Position numbers and translations under genes: made by a program. Shown here in pieces: positions 1 to 6,875 of a DNA stretch of 9,681 nucleotides. Source of the stretch: Anaerolineales bacterium UBA6663 (GTDB lineage Bacteria; Chloroflexota; Anaerolineae; Anaerolineales; UBA6663). The notes below the pieces were generated by a model that was given only the letters and a program-made list of their open reading frames with translations, searched no databases and was not told the origin of the DNA. The DNA is taken from the NCBI GenBank assembly GCA_002455335.1, contig DKKP01000189.1, forward strand, positions 1 through 9,681, given 5' to 3'. Within the stretch, counting starts at the first letter, position 1. Each line of letters starts with the position of its first letter.

Positions 1-28
1 CTCACGCCTCCCGCTTCCCGCCTCCGCT
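1..28. repeat. Degenerate heptamer tract
   Basis: Read on the minus strand this is four consecutive 7-nt units: GCGGAGG, CGGGAAG, CGGGAGG and the incomplete CGTGAG. It lies directly after the stop codon of the minus-strand lipoprotein gene. It may be one arm of a larger palindromic element whose other arm lies outside the window, by analogy with the paired arms at 5151-5214 and 6652-6781. The periodicity is seen; the link to those elements is inferred. Confidence 0.5.
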
Positions 29-29
29 G

Positions 30-890
30 TCACTTCCGGATCAGGTTCAGCGTCGACACGCCCGTGTCGACCGTGATCGTCAGCGTCGGGCCCTCTCCGG
101 CGGCTGTGTAGGTGGAGCCGCTGGTCGACCATTCGCCCGTCGTCGTGATCGACGAAAGCGCCGAGTCGCTTGTCACGATGGCGTGCGTGCCCTCGGGGAT
201 GATCAGGGTCAGGGTGCTTACGCCCGACGAGATCTCCACTGTCGCATCTCGCTGCAGGTCGCCTGAGAAATCTAGCGTATACGAGCCCGCGCCGCTATCG
301 AAGCGCAGGGTCTCGAAGTTGGCGTTTGCCAACCCCGTCAGCGTCACGGTGGACGCGCCAGTCTTGTAGATCAGTTCGGTCATTTCCTCGGGGTTGAGCT
401 CATCGAAGCGCACGTTGGCGGTCGCGGCGCCATCGTTGATCTCCAACCGGCGCAGCGGCACGGCGCCAAGCTTGAGGTTCCCCTGGTAGGCCCCGGCATT
501 GATGGTCAGATCCAGCGGCGTGTCACCAACCGCGAGTTGCCAGTCGTTGACCACGCTGCTCCCCGGCCAGGTATTGAAGTTGCCGTTCGTGTCGCCGCCC
601 TGGCGCACCGTCACGGCGTCGCCATCAACCTCGACCACCGGCTTCCATTCGGTGACGTTGTAGTCAACTGTGCCGCTCACCAACGCCTCGCCACCGCCCG
701 TCAGGGTCAACGAACCGGCGCCCATCGCGAGCGTCAGTTGCGCCGACTCGGAGTCGGGAGCCGCGACGTCGATGGTCTCGGTTTCGGTCGGCCCGATCGC
801 CGGCGTGGCTTGAGAGCCCATATCCACATTGACGCTGCAGGCAAGAGTCGCCAGGCTCAGGGCCATCAGCCCTGCCAATACGCGGTTCAT
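30..890 (-). CDS. Putative lipoprotein with repetitive beta (toast-rack / DUF4097-like) domain
   Basis: A 286-aa predicted surface lipoprotein. The N-terminus has a short basic stretch, a hydrophobic segment (residues 5-17) and Cys18 in the context ATLAC. The lipobox is imperfect, with Thr at -3. After a short Thr/Glu-rich spacer (about 28-42), the rest is beta-rich with a recurring Gly-x-Ser/Gly-x-x-Thr-Leu element near residues 57-65, 132-141, 178-186, 199-208, 222-230 and 277-283. This is typical of the parallel-beta 'toast rack' and DUF4097/LiaF-like families. No catalytic motif is visible, so I infer an envelope structural or sensing role. The ATG at 890 is supported by an AGAGGAGT ribosome binding site 7 nt upstream (898-905). 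The gene diverges from the lipoprotein gene at 1134. Lipoprotein call fairly sure; fold assignment moderate; function unknown. Confidence 0.8.
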   Translation of the reverse strand: MNRVLAGLMALSLATLACSVNVDMGSQATPAIGPTETETIDVAAPDSESAQLTLAMGAGSLTLTGGGEALVSGTVDYNVTEWKPVVEVDGDAVTVRQGGDTNGNFNTWPGSSVVNDWQLAVGDTPLDLTINAGAYQGNLKLGAVPLRRLEINDGAATANVRFDELNPEEMTELIYKTGASTVTLTGLANANFETLRFDSGAGSYTLDFSGDLQRDATVEISSGVSTLTLIIPEGTHAIVTSDSALSSITTTGEWSTSGSTYTAAGEGPTLTITVDTGVSTLNLIRK

Positions 891-1133
891 AGGTCATACT
901 CCTCTGAATTGAATGCAAGATGGTTCAAGGAGGTGTACGCGCCCCGGCCTGCGCAGGTTGCAGATCGGGCGTTGAACCTTCCGCCCTGATTTCGCCCAAA
1001 GCGGGCGATTTTGTGGGAAGCTATCGCCAGTCAGCGCCGGGTAATCGATCACGCGGGAACCTGTGTCCCACCAGCTGCGTCCCACTGACAGAAGCGCGTC
1101 CGGCCTCATCCGCCGGCGTTGAGAGGATCCACT
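891..1133. other. Divergent intergenic region between two lipoprotein genes
   Basis: This 243-bp spacer must hold the promoters of both lipoprotein genes, but I cannot place a convincing -35/-10 pair for either. Visible structure is a 6-bp hairpin, TCGCCC (992-997) with GGGCGA (1003-1008), followed by four T residues, and a direct repeat GTCCCAC at 1065-1071 and 1079-1085 with a 14-bp period. Either could be an operator. A transcription terminator makes little sense between divergent genes. Confidence 0.35.
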
Positions 1134-1718
1134 ATGCGTACCATCTGGCCGTCGTTAACCCTGAGCATCGCGCTCCTGGCCACCGCCTGCGCACCGGCTG
1201 CCTTGCCCGAGCCTGAGCCCACGTTCACGTCGATTGTCGAGCCGTCGCCGGCGCCGACCGAAGCGCCGTCCCTGATGCCAACGCCCACCGCATCGCCTGT
1301 GCCCGACGGCGACACGTCGAGCTCGTCGGATGGATCGGATCCGTCAGACGTTGGCCCGGATCTGCGCCAGATCGATTCGGCCCAGGTGGCGCCTCAACCC
1401 GGTGAGGAAGCGATCGCTCACGGGCCGGTCTTCTTGGATTCGTCCGAGATATTGGTGTTGGAGAGCTTTCCTGTCCAGCTGCGTCTGCATCTGATCGGTT
1501 CGCTGCCCGACCCCTGCCATCAACTGCGGGTGGTCGTCGGCGCGCCGGATGCTCAGAACGGTCTCTCGATCGAGGTTTACAGCGTCGTGCTCAACGAGGA
1601 TCTGATGTGCGCCCAGGTGCTGGTTCCGTTCGAGGTCAGCGTGCCGCTCGAAGGGCTGGCGCCCGGAACCTACCAGGTGCGCGTGAACGACCAGGATCTC
1701 GGGCAGGTCACTCAGTAG
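1134..1718 (+). CDS. Putative lipoprotein, Pro/Thr/Ser linker plus two-cysteine C-terminal domain
   Basis: A 194-aa predicted lipoprotein. Residues 4-18 form a hydrophobic signal with Cys19 in LLATAC, again an imperfect lipobox. A low-complexity linker rich in Pro, Thr, Ser and acidic residues covers about 20-77. The C-terminal domain (about 95-190) alternates beta-strand-like segments and contains two cysteines, Cys128 (in PDPCHQL) and Cys159 (in DLMCAQV), which would probably form a disulfide outside the cytoplasm. It ends with a Gly-x-Tyr-x-Val-x-Val-Asn strand. This looks like a small extracellular beta-sandwich that recurs in bacterial lipoproteins; I cannot name the family or give a function. 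I chose the ATG at 1134 because GAGAGGA (1121-1127) lies 6 nt upstream. An in-frame TTG at 1119 would precede that site. The gene is convergent with the membrane protein gene at 1728, 9 bp away. Confidence 0.8.
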   Translation: MRTIWPSLTLSIALLATACAPAALPEPEPTFTSIVEPSPAPTEAPSLMPTPTASPVPDGDTSSSSDGSDPSDVGPDLRQIDSAQVAPQPGEEAIAHGPVFLDSSEILVLESFPVQLRLHLIGSLPDPCHQLRVVVGAPDAQNGLSIEVYSVVLNEDLMCAQVLVPFEVSVPLEGLAPGTYQVRVNDQDLGQVTQ

Positions 1719-1749
1719 GCATCGGCTTCAGGTCGATGCCCGTGGCATC
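1718..1749. terminator. Mutually exclusive hairpins at a convergent gene junction
   Basis: GGCATCG (1718-1724) pairs perfectly with CGATGCC (1734-1740) across a 9-nt loop. GATGCC (1735-1740) can instead pair with GGCATC (1744-1749) across 3 nt. The stems cover the stop codons of both converging genes, so the site could help end transcription from either side. There is no U-tract, so a standard intrinsic terminator is not shown. Confidence 0.35.
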
Positions 1750-2294
1750 AGGAACTCGGCCGCGGCGGCCAGGGCAAGCGCCAGGGCCGCAGCGGCGGCG
1801 CCACCGAGCAGGCTGAACGCCCACAGATCGGCGCTGCGCGCCTCGACCTCGACCAACGAGCGCCCGACAAGCACGTAACCGGATGCGCCATCGCCGATCG
1901 GCACGACGACGGCCGCCAGCCGCACCGTGGGCGCCGGTTGCCAGGTGAACCGCGCCTCACCGGCGCGCGTGACGTCGGCCAATACGCCGCCGGGCAGGTC
2001 GGGCGTGTGACCATCCAGTTGCGCCGTGGACAGTTGCACCCTGCCTGCGCCGTCGTAGACGATGATGAACGGCGCCAGGCTGTGGGCGACGTCGACCACG
2101 GCGCCTCCTAAGGGCACCTGAGCGGCGTCGCCCGATGCGAGCGCCCGGGCGGCGTCGCGCGCCAGTTGAACCTGGGGCTCATCGGCCGAGCCACGCAGCA
2201 GTTGCTGGGCCGTCAAAGCGTTCAGGGTCCCGAGGGCCACGATGACCCCAACCAGCGGCAGCCAGCGCGCCACGATCCGTCTCAAGCTCTGCAT
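1728..2294 (-). CDS. Small membrane protein with extracytoplasmic sensor-like domain, no kinase
   Basis: A 188-aa protein with one transmembrane segment near each end (about 11-29 and 157-183). Between them is a domain of about 125 residues. Its central part (about 72-150: a FIIVYD strand at 76-81, a Gly-Arg turn, TWQP at 117-120, GYVLVGRSL at 139-147) resembles the periplasmic PAS/CACHE-like input domains of histidine kinases. The protein ends just after the second membrane segment, so there is no HAMP, kinase or cyclase output. Any signalling would need a partner. I chose the ATG at 2294 and not an upstream start at 2363, because the first membrane segment then begins at once and a -10-like TATCAT sits exactly 6 nt upstream. 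No Shine-Dalgarno is visible. It follows the phosphoesterase gene on the same strand after 192 bp. No enzymatic function is proposed. Confidence 0.7.
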   Translation of the reverse strand: MQSLRRIVARWLPLVGVIVALGTLNALTAQQLLRGSADEPQVQLARDAARALASGDAAQVPLGGAVVDVAHSLAPFIIVYDGAGRVQLSTAQLDGHTPDLPGGVLADVTRAGEARFTWQPAPTVRLAAVVVPIGDGASGYVLVGRSLVEVEARSADLWAFSLLGGAAAAALALALAAAAEFLMPRAST

Positions 2295-2300
2295 AGCGCC

Positions 2301-2329
2301 ATGATAACCGTCGAACACGGTGGCGGAAA
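2301..2329 (-). promoter_or_regulatory. Candidate leaderless promoter of the membrane protein gene
   Basis: On the minus strand: -35-like TTTCCG (2329-2324), a 17-bp spacer, then TATCAT (2306-2301; five of six match TATAAT). The hexamer ends 6 nt before the ATG at 2294, so transcription would begin at or next to the start codon. The absence of a ribosome binding site agrees with a leaderless mRNA. Confidence 0.55.
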
Positions 2330-2486
2330 GCTGACCGTCGCCCTGGATGCAGACGCGGCGCACCGCCCGACCGCTTGACAGCGGGCTGTCGAACCGGGCT
2401 GGCGCGGAAGCCGGCTATGAGGCCGGTGGTCCGCGTGAAGACTGATCAAAACCCGACCGGCCGTACGGAACCCCCCGGCACCCGAC

Positions 2487-3365
2487 TCAGACGGTGTCTG
2501 AGCGCAGCGTGAACAGCGTGATCTCGGGCGGGCAGTTGAAACGCACGGCGATCTCGGAGGTGCCGAGGCCGCGATTGGTGTAGAGCTGCAGCCCGCCGAT
2601 CTGATACCACCCGGCCGGGTACTTACGACCCAGCCGCGGCAGGATCGGTGCGCCGCGAAATGGCACGTTGACCTGGCCGCCGTGCGAGTGCCCCGAGAGC
2701 ATGAGCGCTACACGGCCATCGGCGGCTACGGTGTCGGCGAAGTCGGGCTCGTGAGCCAGCAGGATAACGACTTCGCCGCTCGATGTGTCCCGCAGCGCGG
2801 CCTCGAGATCATGCTGTGACTCCCAGATGTCGTCGACGCCCGCGATCCGTAACCGCGCGCCGCCGCGCTCGATGGCATGGCTGGTGTTGCGCAACAGGGT
2901 TGCGCCGCCGTCTTCGACAGCTCGGGCGACGACGGTCGGGGTCGTCCACCAGTCGTGATTGCCCAGCACCGCATAGACGCCGGCCGGTGCCTGTAACCGG
3001 CCCACAGCCTCGCGCACCCGCTCGGCCTCGCCGCCATCCAGCCGGCTGACGAAGTCGCCGGTCACCGCGATCGCGTCGGGGCGCAACGCCGTGGTGCGCT
3101 CGCACGCAGCCAGCAGATAGTCCGGGTCCACAGCGCGCCCAAAGTGCAGGTCGCTGATCTGGGCCAGGGTGAAGCCGTCGAAGGTCGCGGGCAGGTTTCG
3201 CAGCCGCATGACTCGGCGCTCGACCCGGAGCCAGCGAGGTTCGATCTTGAGTGTGTAGGCCGCGCCGCCGATCGTCAGGGCGGCGCCGGCGATCGCCGTT
3301 TTGAGGGCAGCGCGCAGAAACGACCGTCGGGTTGGGCGCCGGCCGGGGATGTGAGGTGTAGGCAT
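2487..3365 (-). CDS. Tat-exported metallophosphoesterase, YkuE-like
   Basis: A 292-aa calcineurin-like metallophosphoesterase. The N-terminus has a twin-arginine motif RRSFLR (residues 13-18) followed by a hydrophobic segment (about 20-38), predicting Tat-dependent export and probably a membrane anchor. The metal-binding blocks appear in order: Asp72-x-His74 (ISDLHFG), Gly103-Asp104, Gly-Asn136-His137-Asp138, His205 (LLAHEPD), and Gly225-His226-Ser-His228-Gly-Gly-Gln. This is a complete dinuclear active site and the length is normal. The order and the DLHFG and GHSHGGQ spacing match the YkuE/YaeI-type group, whose members act on phosphoester substrates at the membrane. The true substrate cannot be read from sequence; cell-envelope lipid or nucleotide phosphoesters are possible. 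It is flanked on the same strand by an unrecognised gene upstream and a membrane protein gene downstream. It has no ribosome binding site but has a leaderless-type promoter. Confidence 0.93.
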   Translation of the reverse strand: MPTPHIPGRRPTRRSFLRAALKTAIAGAALTIGGAAYTLKIEPRWLRVERRVMRLRNLPATFDGFTLAQISDLHFGRAVDPDYLLAACERTTALRPDAIAVTGDFVSRLDGGEAERVREAVGRLQAPAGVYAVLGNHDWWTTPTVVARAVEDGGATLLRNTSHAIERGGARLRIAGVDDIWESQHDLEAALRDTSSGEVVILLAHEPDFADTVAADGRVALMLSGHSHGGQVNVPFRGAPILPRLGRKYPAGWYQIGGLQLYTNRGLGTSEIAVRFNCPPEITLFTLRSDTV

Positions 3366-3371
3366 TCGGCA

Positions 3372-3400
3372 AGCGTATCGCCGGGAAGATCGGGTGTCAC
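3372..3400 (-). promoter_or_regulatory. Candidate leaderless promoter of the metallophosphoesterase gene
   Basis: On the minus strand: GTGACA (3400-3395; five of six match TTGACA), an exact 17-bp spacer, then TACGCT (3377-3372; fits TANNNT). The hexamer ends 6 nt before the ATG at 3365. The good -35 and the spacing make this the strongest of the three leaderless candidates, and no Shine-Dalgarno is present. Confidence 0.6.
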
Positions 3401-3455
3401 GGCCTCAGATCGGCGTTGGCGCGCACCCGGGTGCTTGTGTCGGCGCGCTGAGTAC

Positions 3456-4013
3456 TTACCGCGCCTCGATCACAAGGGTCGTGAAAGCAGCCGGGATCTC
3501 GTCCGGGCGGGCGCGCCCGGAGCAGATCTCGTCGGCCAGGGCCTGGGCCATCCGCTCGGCATTGAAATAGTCGCGCAGGTGGATGAAGCGCGCGATCGCT
3601 GTGCCATCGGCCAGCCGGGAAGCGCCGGGCGTCACGGCCACATAGGCATCTCCTGGCCGCAGAGCCAGCTCGAACGCCTGGTTTTGAGCGATCCCTAGCT
3701 CGGCCAGTTTCCATGCGACCAGTTTGTGCCCGGCCTCCGGGTACTCAGGAGGTAGCGGGATGAGCGTGGCGTCGGATTGACGCAGATAGTGAAAGACGCC
3801 CTGCAGCGCCTTTGGGTTCAGCCTGGCCGTGGCCTCGTCGAGCGCCATCTCGACCCAGGTCAGCGGCGGGGCCGGCGGGATGAGGCCGGTCTTCGGGTCT
3901 GGCTTCAGCGCGCGTCCCTGCTGGATCATGATCCGATCCGGCTCACGCCTCACAACCTCGGTGATCCCCTGGTGATCGGTGACGGTGCAGACGGCGATGT
4001 GCAAGGTGGGCAT
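3456..4013 (-). CDS. Unrecognised protein, 185 aa
   Basis: I do not recognise this protein. It has no signal peptide, membrane segment or clear catalytic signature. It opens with a beta strand (residues 3-11), then a basic and proline-rich stretch (about 21-52). The second half has a RPGD turn (119-122), a strand, and a closing helix-strand pattern (about 152-183). That tail loosely recalls the end of PP2C-type phosphatases, but the metal-binding aspartates of that family are not evident, so I do not propose that function. The ATG at 4013 is preferred over one at 4094, because the longer version adds low-complexity sequence from the regulatory region and TACAGT lies 6 nt before 4013. There is no Shine-Dalgarno. 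It is the first of three minus-strand genes, diverging from rpsB. Normal codon use across 185 codons supports it being real. Confidence 0.7.
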   Translation of the reverse strand: MPTLHIAVCTVTDHQGITEVVRREPDRIMIQQGRALKPDPKTGLIPPAPPLTWVEMALDEATARLNPKALQGVFHYLRQSDATLIPLPPEYPEAGHKLVAWKLAELGIAQNQAFELALRPGDAYVAVTPGASRLADGTAIARFIHLRDYFNAERMAQALADEICSGRARPDEIPAAFTTLVIEAR

Positions 4014-4019
4014 GGGGGC

Positions 4020-4025
4020 ACTGTA
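4020..4025 (-). promoter_or_regulatory. Candidate leaderless -10 element of the 185-aa protein gene
   Basis: TACAGT on the minus strand (4025-4020; four of six match TATAAT) ends 6 nt before the ATG at 4013. A -35 is poor: GTACCA with an 18-bp spacer matches three of six. The inverted repeat starting at 4036 overlaps the -35 region, so a bound protein there could control this promoter. Confidence 0.4.
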
Positions 4026-4035
4026 GCACGTAGAG

Positions 4036-4095
4036 CGTGGGCGTGGTACATGGAGCGGGTCACTGTGTTCCTCGCTCCCCGCACCACGCCCCACG
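4036..4095. repeat. Imperfect 60-bp inverted repeat in the divergent region before rpsB
   Basis: The outer arms CGTGGGCGTGGT (4036-4047) and ACCACGCCCCACG (4083-4095) are complementary apart from one unpaired base. Inner arms GGAGCG (4052-4057) and CGCTCC (4073-4078) pair perfectly around a 15-nt centre. The element lies between the start of the minus-strand gene (4013) and the rpsB promoter (from 4118). It could be an operator for one or both, or an intergenic palindromic repeat. Confidence 0.55.
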
Positions 4096-4117
4096 AAAAG
4101 CCACGAAAAAGACGCCC

Positions 4118-4146
4118 TTTCCAGCCGTGGCGCTCTTTGGTAGAAT
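4118..4146 (+). promoter_or_regulatory. Sigma70-type extended -10 promoter for rpsB-tsf
   Basis: TTTCCA (4118-4123; four of six match TTGACA), a 17-bp spacer and TAGAAT (4141-4146; five of six). A TG one base before the -10 makes it an extended -10 promoter. The start would be near 4153, giving an untranslated leader of about 110 nt. It is the best-matching plus-strand promoter I found. Confidence 0.7.
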
Positions 4147-4152
4147 TCTTGA

Positions 4153-4262
4153 TTGGCTGCCCGGCGATCTTGCCGGGGAGACTATTCAGGCCGCCGGCGA
4201 CCCGCGTGCACCCGGCTTGTGGGTGTGAGAGGCGGCTTAGGCAAACGCCAGGAGAATACGAT
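4153..4262 (+). promoter_or_regulatory. Structured 5' leader of rpsB, possible S2 autoregulation site
   Basis: Downstream of the predicted start there is a perfect hairpin CCCGGC (4160-4165) with GCCGGG (4172-4177). A second domain is closed by GCCGCC (4190-4195) with GGCGGC (4231-4236) and contains an inner hairpin CACCC (4209-4213) with GGGTG (4221-4225). The ribosome binding site GGAGA (4251-4255) follows. In Escherichia coli S2 represses rpsB-tsf through its mRNA leader. A similar role here is inferred from position and structure only; I cannot match it to a known motif. Confidence 0.45.
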
Positions 4263-5135
4263 ATGTCTTTGATCTCCATGAAGTCGCTTCTGGAGACGGG
4301 TGTTCACTTTGGGCATCGAACCCAGAAGTGGCATCCGAAGATGAAGCCCTACATCTTCACCGAGCGCAACGGGATCCACATCATCGACCTGCAGCAGACG
4401 GTCGGTGCGTTGGAGGCGGCCTACAACCTGATCCGCGACACGGTGAGCAAGCGCGGTGTGGTGCTGTTTGTCGGCACCAAGCGCCAGGCGCAAGACACGA
4501 TCCAGAAGGAAGCCGAGCGCTCCGGTCTGCCGTACGTCAACCAGCGCTGGCTGGGCGGCACACTCACCAACTGGCGAACCATCAAAGAACAGATCTCCGA
4601 GCTCAAGCGCCTCGAAGAGGGCAAGCTGACCGGCAAGTTCACGCTGCTCACCAAGAAAGAGCAGTTGATGATCGACCGCCGCATTGTCAAGCTCAACGAC
4701 CGACTGGGCGGCATCCGCTCCATGACGAAGCTGCCCGATCTGCTCTTCATCGTCGACGTGCGCCGCGAGGCCACGGCGGTCGAAGAAGCCAATAAGCTGG
4801 GCATTCCGGTGCTGGCGCTTGTCGATACCAACTGCGACCCGAGCGGCGTCGACTACGTGATCCCATCGAATGATGATGCGATCCGCGCGATCAAGCTGAT
4901 GACGGCGCGTCTGGCGGACGCCGCGCTCGAGGGCGCAGCGTCGCGCAAGGACGAGCCGGGCGAAGAGGGCGATCGCGGTGAGGGCGAGATCTACACCTTC
5001 GCCGAAGCCTCCGGCGAGAGCAACGAGGAGTTGCTCGGCGCTGCAACGCTGGCCAAGCTGGGTGAAGGCGGCGATGCGGCAGCCGCGACCGCCGACGAAA
5101 CCGCCGACGCGCCTGCCGCGAGCGACGCGGCCTGA
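4263..5135 (+). CDS. rpsB: Small ribosomal subunit protein S2
   Basis: Ribosomal protein S2, 290 aa, which joins the 30S subunit late and is needed for S1 binding or mRNA docking in bacteria that have S1. Both family blocks are present: the N-terminal [15 protein letters not shown] (13-27) and the later [13 protein letters not shown] (158-170) followed by [13 protein letters not shown] (181-193). The core ends near residue 225. The remaining 65 or so residues form an acidic, Ala-rich tail (many Glu, Asp, Gly and Ala). S2 proteins are usually about 230-260 aa, so the tail is long. The ATG at 4263 is set by GGAGA 7 nt upstream and by the conserved N-terminus; an in-frame reading that continues upstream to 3777 is not coding. 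It is first in the rpsB-tsf unit, expressed from the promoter at 4118-4146. Confidence 0.98.
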   Translation: MSLISMKSLLETGVHFGHRTQKWHPKMKPYIFTERNGIHIIDLQQTVGALEAAYNLIRDTVSKRGVVLFVGTKRQAQDTIQKEAERSGLPYVNQRWLGGTLTNWRTIKEQISELKRLEEGKLTGKFTLLTKKEQLMIDRRIVKLNDRLGGIRSMTKLPDLLFIVDVRREATAVEEANKLGIPVLALVDTNCDPSGVDYVIPSNDDAIRAIKLMTARLADAALEGAASRKDEPGEEGDRGEGEIYTFAEASGESNEELLGAATLAKLGEGGDAAAATADETADAPAASDAA

Positions 5136-5150
5136 GGCAACTGAGACTGG

Positions 5151-5214
5151 GTGATTGGGCGATTGGGTGATTGCCGATCATCCAATCATCTGATCACGCA
5201 ATCACCCAATCGAG
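5151..5214. repeat. Octamer-phased palindromic element between rpsB and tsf
   Basis: Eight consecutive 8-nt units start at 5151: GTGATTGG, GCGATTGG, GTGATTGC, CGATCATC, CAATCATC, TGATCACG, CAATCACC, CAATCGAG. The left units are the reverse complement of the right ones. This gives a perfect 15-bp stem, 5160-5174 with 5198-5212, and an inner 5-bp stem GATCA (5176-5180) with TGATC (5191-5195). It is transcribed and ends 10 nt before the tsf start, so its folded form could limit ribosome access to tsf or act as an RNA processing site. Confidence 0.75.
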
Positions 5215-5222
5215 AAATGATT

Positions 5223-6645
<1,423 letters not shown>

Positions 6646-6651
6646 AGACCC

Positions 6652-6781
6652 GGGGAGCGCGGCGAGGGGGCGAGGAGCGAATGGCGCACCCATGTGCTTG
6701 CGAACCAGCCGGGAGCGCCGTATTCTCACCCGGATGAAACCGGGTGTCGCTTACCCCTCGCCCCTCTCGCCGCGTCGCCCC
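6652..6781. repeat. Imperfect 130-bp inverted repeat between pyrH and frr
   Basis: The left arm CGCGGCGAGGGGGCGAGG (6658-6675) pairs with 6756-6774, leaving one unpaired base (6765). Flanking GGGG (6652-6655) pairs with CCCC (6778-6781), and AGCGA (6676-6680) with TCGCT (6747-6751). The centre holds two smaller hairpins: CACCCGG (6727-6733) with CCGGGTG (6740-6746), and GGCGC (6683-6687) with GCGCC (6715-6719). The arms consist of 7-8 nt GGxGCGA-like units. No open reading frame is supported inside, and no U-tract follows. It could be a non-coding mobile repeat, an RNA structure or a boundary element. Confidence 0.7.
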
Positions 6782-6810
6782 TTGCGCCGTGGGCCTCTGA
6801 AGGGTATCCT
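6782..6810 (+). promoter_or_regulatory. Weak candidate promoter for frr
   Basis: TTGCGC (6782-6787; three of six), a 17-bp spacer and TATCCT (6805-6810; four of six). Transcription would begin near 6817, about 60 nt before frr. The -35 begins directly after the right arm of the inverted repeat. Weak match; uncertain. Confidence 0.3.
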
Positions 6811-6875
6811 TAGCATCTACCCGGGCGCGCCGATGGGCCGCCCACATTTCTGCATACCCGCGAGTCCTGACCCTT

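Noticed and set aside
927..935. Near-perfect Shine-Dalgarno AAGGAGGTG on the plus strand
   Set aside because: No start codon at proper spacing leads a plausible gene; a nearby GTG frame ends within 20 codons without any signal.
992..1012. Hairpin plus T run read as a terminator
   Set aside because: It lies between divergent genes, so no transcript should end there; an operator is a better guess.
2411..2426. GC-rich hairpin CCGGC/GCCGG after the phosphoesterase gene
   Set aside because: Only 5 bp with no T run on the minus strand; in such GC-rich DNA this is expected by chance.
3777..4262. In-frame upstream extension of rpsB
   Set aside because: It covers the antisense of the 185-aa gene, the inverted repeat, the promoter and the leader. 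S2 homology begins at 4263, where a proper ribosome binding site is present.
5151..5214. Possible CRISPR-like array
   Set aside because: Units are 8 nt with no spacers and reverse orientation halfway; no cas genes are present.
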